From Caulobacter sp. Root1455 (GTDB lineage Bacteria > Pseudomonadota > Alphaproteobacteria > Caulobacterales > Caulobacteraceae), in NCBI RefSeq assembly GCF_001426905.1, contig NZ_LMFQ01000024.1:378669-442668 (forward strand): 64,000 bases of DNA, in the 5' to 3' direction. The translations under genes and the position numbers were made by a program. The notes under the pieces are model-generated. The model searched no databases. It had not been told where the DNA came from and was given only the letters and a program-made list of their open reading frames with translations. Of the stretch, positions 61,221 through 64,000 are shown piece after piece. The stretch's first letter is position 1. Each line of letters starts with the position of its first letter.

Positions 61221-61236
61221 AGGCGGAGATGGGTCA

Positions 61237-61755
61237 ATGAGCTGGACTGACGAACGGGTCACCACCTTGAAGAAGCTTTGGCTGGACGGCCTTTCGGCCA
61301 GCCAGATCGCCAAACAGCTCGGCGGCGTCACGCGCAACGCGGTGATCGGCAAGGTTCACCGCCTCGGCCTGTCGGGCCGCGCGGCCCCCTCGCAGCCGGC
61401 GCGTCCGGCCTTCAAGGCGCCGCGTCCGGCGCGTCCGGCCGCCACGACCATGCCCTCGGCCCCGCGCCGGGTGATCGCCGCCGAGCCGGCCGCTCTCCCG
61501 AGCGTGGCCCAGCAGCCGTCGGTCCCGGCGTTCCGCGCCGAGGAGCCGGGCTCGGCCACCGTGCTGACCCTGGGCGCCCACATGTGCAAGTGGCCGATCG
61601 GCGATCCGTCGACCGATGGCTTCACCTTCTGCGGCCGCCGGTCGTCGGAAGGCCCCTATTGCGGCGAGCACGCCCGCATCGCCTACCAGCCGCAACAGAC
61701 CAAGAAGAAGGCCGGGGCCACCGAACTGGCCCGCTCCCTGCGCCGCTACATCTAG
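61237..61755 (+). CDS. gcrA: Cell-cycle regulator GcrA
   Basis: 172-residue sigma70-associated transcription regulator of S-phase genes that senses GANTC methylation. The N-terminal HTH is MSWTDERVTTLKKLWLDGL and SASQIAKQLGGVTRNAVIGKVHRLGLSGR. A Pro/Ala-rich linker (residues 47-105) precedes the sigma-interacting domain LGAHMCKWPIGDPSTDGFTFCGRRSSEGPYC. The C-terminus is SLRRYI. The sequence is very close to the C. crescentus protein. ATG 61237 after AGGCGGAG SD. Terminated by the hairpin at 61902. Confidence 0.97.
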   Translation: MSWTDERVTTLKKLWLDGLSASQIAKQLGGVTRNAVIGKVHRLGLSGRAAPSQPARPAFKAPRPARPAATTMPSAPRRVIAAEPAALPSVAQQPSVPAFRAEEPGSATVLTLGAHMCKWPIGDPSTDGFTFCGRRSSEGPYCGEHARIAYQPQQTKKKAGATELARSLRRYI

Positions 61756-61901
61756 TTCTCATGCCCGTGGGGCCGCCCTCGTTCCAGGAAGCGCGGGCTT
61801 CCGGACGCGGGATGCCGGGTCGGCGGTAGAGATCCTCGCGCCCCAAATCCGCGGGACGAAGGCGCTGCAGGGTTTCGGCCTCACGGCGAGAACTGGAAAA
61901 G

Positions 61902-61935
61902 ATCCCGGATGGTCGAGGGGCCTTCCGGGATTTTT
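61902..61935 (+). terminator. Rho-independent terminator downstream of gcrA
   Basis: ATCCCGGA (61902-61909) and TCCGGGAT (61924-61931) form a stem followed by TTTTT, 146 bases after the gcrA stop. Confidence 0.65.
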
Positions 61936-62679
61936 GCGTTTTGGGGGCGGTCGGGGGACAGCCCTTCCTTCACCCTCTCCCGGAGGGGAGAGGGAGGGAC
62001 CCGCGCCGCAGGCGTGGGAGGGAGAGGGGTGACGCCCTATCCGGTTTCGCTCCGACGGCCCTGCCGGCGCGCCGTCGAACTCAGTACCCCCTCACCCTCC
62101 CACCGCTGCGCGGCGGGCCCCGCCCTCTCCCTCTGGGAGAGGGTTTTTGGCGTGTACGCTCGAATAGCGAACGAAGCCCAGCGATTTCAACGCCCTGAAC
62201 TTTCTCGACCCGATTTGGTCCTCACCCTCCAGAACGCCCGTATCCTTATCTCACCTCGACGCAGGGAAAGGGCGCATGGCCAGCGACCGATGCGGCGGCG
62301 GGGGGCGATCGAGCGGGTCGCGTCATCGATGGGCTGTTCGCGTGTGTAGGGACAGACCAACCTCGCGTTCGCGAGATGCTCGCCGAGCCCGGAACACGGA
62401 AACGGTCGGGCGCGGGGGTCGATGGCGCCGCAGGCGGGCTGTGAAAGGCTCGCGGTCCGGGACCGGGTGTCGTTGACCTGGCCCGCCCGTCGGAGGCTTC
62501 AAGGCGGCGAGGCTCTAACAGGGCTCAGCGTCGCGGGCTTCCGGATAACGACCGCGCGGAGCGTCTGGCTTCGTCGAAACGGTTACTACTCAAACACTCC
62601 GGACGGTGTCCGGCGCTCCGCGTCCCTTTCCATCACCTCAGCGAGAGATCGCGTGAGCCTGCGAAGCTGTGCCCGCGAA

Positions 62680-62802
62680 CACTTGCCCCCACCTGACCGC
62701 TTCGCGGTCTGTCCGCCCCCACAGGGGGCGGAGGACGCGCGCACCGAACCTCTTCCCCCTCCGGGGGAAGACGACGCGAAGCGGTCCGTAGGGGGCAAGT
62801 GG
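62680..62802. repeat. Palindromic repeat, CACTTGCCCCC family, copy 2
   Basis: Reverse-complement relative of the element at 56402-56522, sharing the CACTTGCCCCC termini, a GCGGTC/GACCGC stem, CCGCCCCCA and CTTCCCCCTCCGGGGGAAG palindromes. It ends about 60 bases before xseA. Confidence 0.7.
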
Positions 62803-62862
62803 TCGCCGCACGAACGCCCACCCATTTCACACGCCACCCCAATCCGTCCTATCTAGAACCCC

Positions 62863-64000
62863 ATGACCGACACCGTCGCCCCTGATTCCAACGCTCAGGC
62901 CTATTCCGTCTCGGAACTGGCCTTCGCCCTGAAGCGCACGCTGGAAGACCGGTACAGCTTCGTGCGGCTGCGCGGCGAACTGTCGAAGGTCACCCACCAC
63001 TCCAACGGCCACGTCTACCTGACCATCAAGGACGACAAGGCCGCCATCGACGGCGTGGTCTGGAAGGGCAATGTCCGTCAACTGCAGATCCGGCCCGAGC
63101 ACGGGCTGGAGGTCATCGTCACCGGCAAGATCACCACCTATCCGGCCGGGTCGCGCTACCAGATCGTCATCGAGACCATGGAGGCCGCCGGCGTCGGCGC
63201 CCTGCTCGCCCAGCTGGAGCGGCTGAAGGCCAAGCTGGCCGCCGAGGGGTTGTTCGCCCCGGAGCGCAAGCGGCCCCTGCCCTCGATGCCGGCCGTGGTC
63301 GGGGTGATCACCAGCCCGACCGGGGCGGTGATCCGCGACATCCTGCACCGCATCCGCGACCGCTGGCCCTGCCAGGTGCTGGTCTGGCCCTGCGTGGTGC
63401 AGGGCGACGCCGCCGCCGGCCAGGTCAGCGCCGCGATCCGAGGCTTCAACGCCATCGCGCCGGGTGGTCCCGTGCCGCGTCCCGACGTCCTGATCGTCGC
63501 CCGCGGCGGCGGCTCGGTCGAGGACCTGTGGGCCTTCAACGACGAGGCCCTGGCCCGCGCCGTGGTCGAGGGAACCATCCCGCTGATCTCGGCCGTCGGC
63601 CACGAGACCGACACCACCCTGATCGACTTCGTCTCCGACCGTCGCGCGCCCACCCCCACCGCCGCCGCCGAGATGGCCACGCCGGTGCTGGCCGAGCTGC
63701 GGGCCCTGGTCAGCGACTACGACCGCCGCCTGAACAACTGCGGCGGCCGGGCGATCGAGGAGCGGCGCACCCGCCTGGTCAGCGCCGCGCGCGGCCTGCC
63801 CCGCCCCGCCGACCTGCTGGCCCTGGCCCAGCAGCGCCTGGACCTGGCGGTGCGCGGCCTGCCTCGCCTCGACGACCTGACCGCCCCGGCCGAGCGCCGG
63901 TTCAAGGAGACCGCCGCCCGTCTCGACGCGGCCCTGCAGCGCAACACCGACATCCACGCCCGCGACCTGCTGAAGGTCACCGCCCGCCTGTCGCCCGACA
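62863..64000 (+). CDS. xseA: Exodeoxyribonuclease VII large subunit, 5' part (cut by window edge)
   Basis: 379 codons visible. The N-terminal OB-fold (YSVSELAFALKRTLEDRYSFVRLRGELSKVTHHSNGHVYLTIKDD) is followed by the catalytic domain: VGVITSPTGAVIRDILHRI, RGGGSVEDLWAFNDE, and the SAVGHETDTTLIDFVSDRRAPTPTAAAE active-site strand. It degrades single-stranded DNA with XseB. ATG 62863; the frame is still open at position 64000, so about 100 codons of the coiled-coil C-terminus are missing. Confidence 0.95.
   Translation, partial: MTDTVAPDSNAQAYSVSELAFALKRTLEDRYSFVRLRGELSKVTHHSNGHVYLTIKDDKAAIDGVVWKGNVRQLQIRPEHGLEVIVTGKITTYPAGSRYQIVIETMEAAGVGALLAQLERLKAKLAAEGLFAPERKRPLPSMPAVVGVITSPTGAVIRDILHRIRDRWPCQVLVWPCVVQGDAAAGQVSAAIRGFNAIAPGGPVPRPDVLIVARGGGSVEDLWAFNDEALARAVVEGTIPLISAVGHETDTTLIDFVSDRRAPTPTAAAEMATPVLAELRALVSDYDRRLNNCGGRAIEERRTRLVSAARGLPRPADLLALAQQRLDLAVRGLPRLDDLTAPAERRFKETAARLDAALQRNTDIHARDLLKVTARLSPD

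Larger units (their letters stand above)
61756..62862. other. 1.1-kb gene-poor region with repeats between gcrA and xseA
   Basis: No convincing gene on either strand: the frames here are Arg/Pro-rich and lack SD sites. It holds a terminator at 61902-61935, a CCCTCTCCC-type palindromic repeat at about 61970-62155 (three inverted CTCTCCC/GGGAGAG pairs), and the CACTTGCCCCC repeat copy 2 at 62680-62802. The stretch 62200-62650 is featureless to me. Confidence 0.5.

Noticed and set aside
61756..62862. Frames of 60-146 codons between gcrA and xseA
   Set aside because: Arg/Pro-rich, overlapping on both strands, no SD, and largely composed of palindromic repeats.

Overview
The window is high-GC alphaproteobacterial chromosome and is almost certainly Caulobacter (family Caulobacteraceae). 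The cell-cycle regulator GcrA is at 61237-61755 with GANTC methylation sites in its promoter. A complete Caulobacter-type sphingolipid locus lies at 13393-29618. There is also an HWE histidine kinase, TonB-dependent receptor, Caulobacter-type dCTP deaminase and EcfG/SigT-type promoter. Genes are densely packed, with many 4-base ATGA/GTGA stop-start overlaps. No phage, transposase, plasmid or CRISPR element was seen.

Layout. 1-12360 holds housekeeping and signalling genes: a truncated class A penicillin-binding protein, a PAS-HWE kinase with a small upstream gene, a Tat-exported PL10-type pectate lyase, a hybrid histidine kinase, a GNAT acetyltransferase, a thiolase (PcaF-like), a secreted carboxylesterase and four small charged or coiled-coil proteins, one with a very good EcfG-type promoter. 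12490-13257 is a RluF-type pseudouridine synthase.

13393-29618 is the most coherent system. One + strand run encodes an LptC-like protein, a TagF-like transferase, a Wzx-like flippase, an acyl-ACP synthetase, the reductase CerR, a dedicated acyl carrier protein and serine palmitoyltransferase. A convergent - strand operon encodes a CDP-alcohol phosphatidyltransferase, a ceramide (DAGK-type) kinase and a nucleotidyltransferase-like protein. Divergent from it, a + strand operon encodes a metallophosphoesterase, a HIT protein, LptF, LptG, bacterial ceramide synthase and a MobA-like nucleotidyltransferase. Together these can make ceramide, phosphorylate it, attach a (phospho)glycerate-type head group and, by inference, export it with a dedicated LptC/F/G set. 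A second nucleotidyltransferase (32965-33717) and a D-glycerate 3-kinase (47742-48617) may supply head-group precursors.

29641-44136 holds a small membrane protein, a TonB-dependent receptor, the nucleotidyltransferase, a 3295-residue Gly-rich autotransporter with a striking alternating repeat architecture, and tRNA-Gly(CCC). 44293-52889 holds two TraB/GumN paralogues, an alpha/beta hydrolase, a three-gene XRE-regulator/membrane-protein operon with palindromic operators, D-glycerate kinase, dCTP deaminase, MetZ and ApaG. 53004-55418 is a pair of unrecognised genes with an internally duplicated module. 55430-61755 holds Hsp33, a DUF2164 protein, ArgF, ArgD, a transglutaminase-like cysteine protease, an orphan ABC-2 permease and GcrA. 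A 1.1-kb gene-poor stretch rich in palindromic repeats precedes xseA, which runs off the right edge.

Starts were chosen from Shine-Dalgarno (SD) sequences, domain boundaries and overlaps. All family assignments are by eye; no database search was possible.
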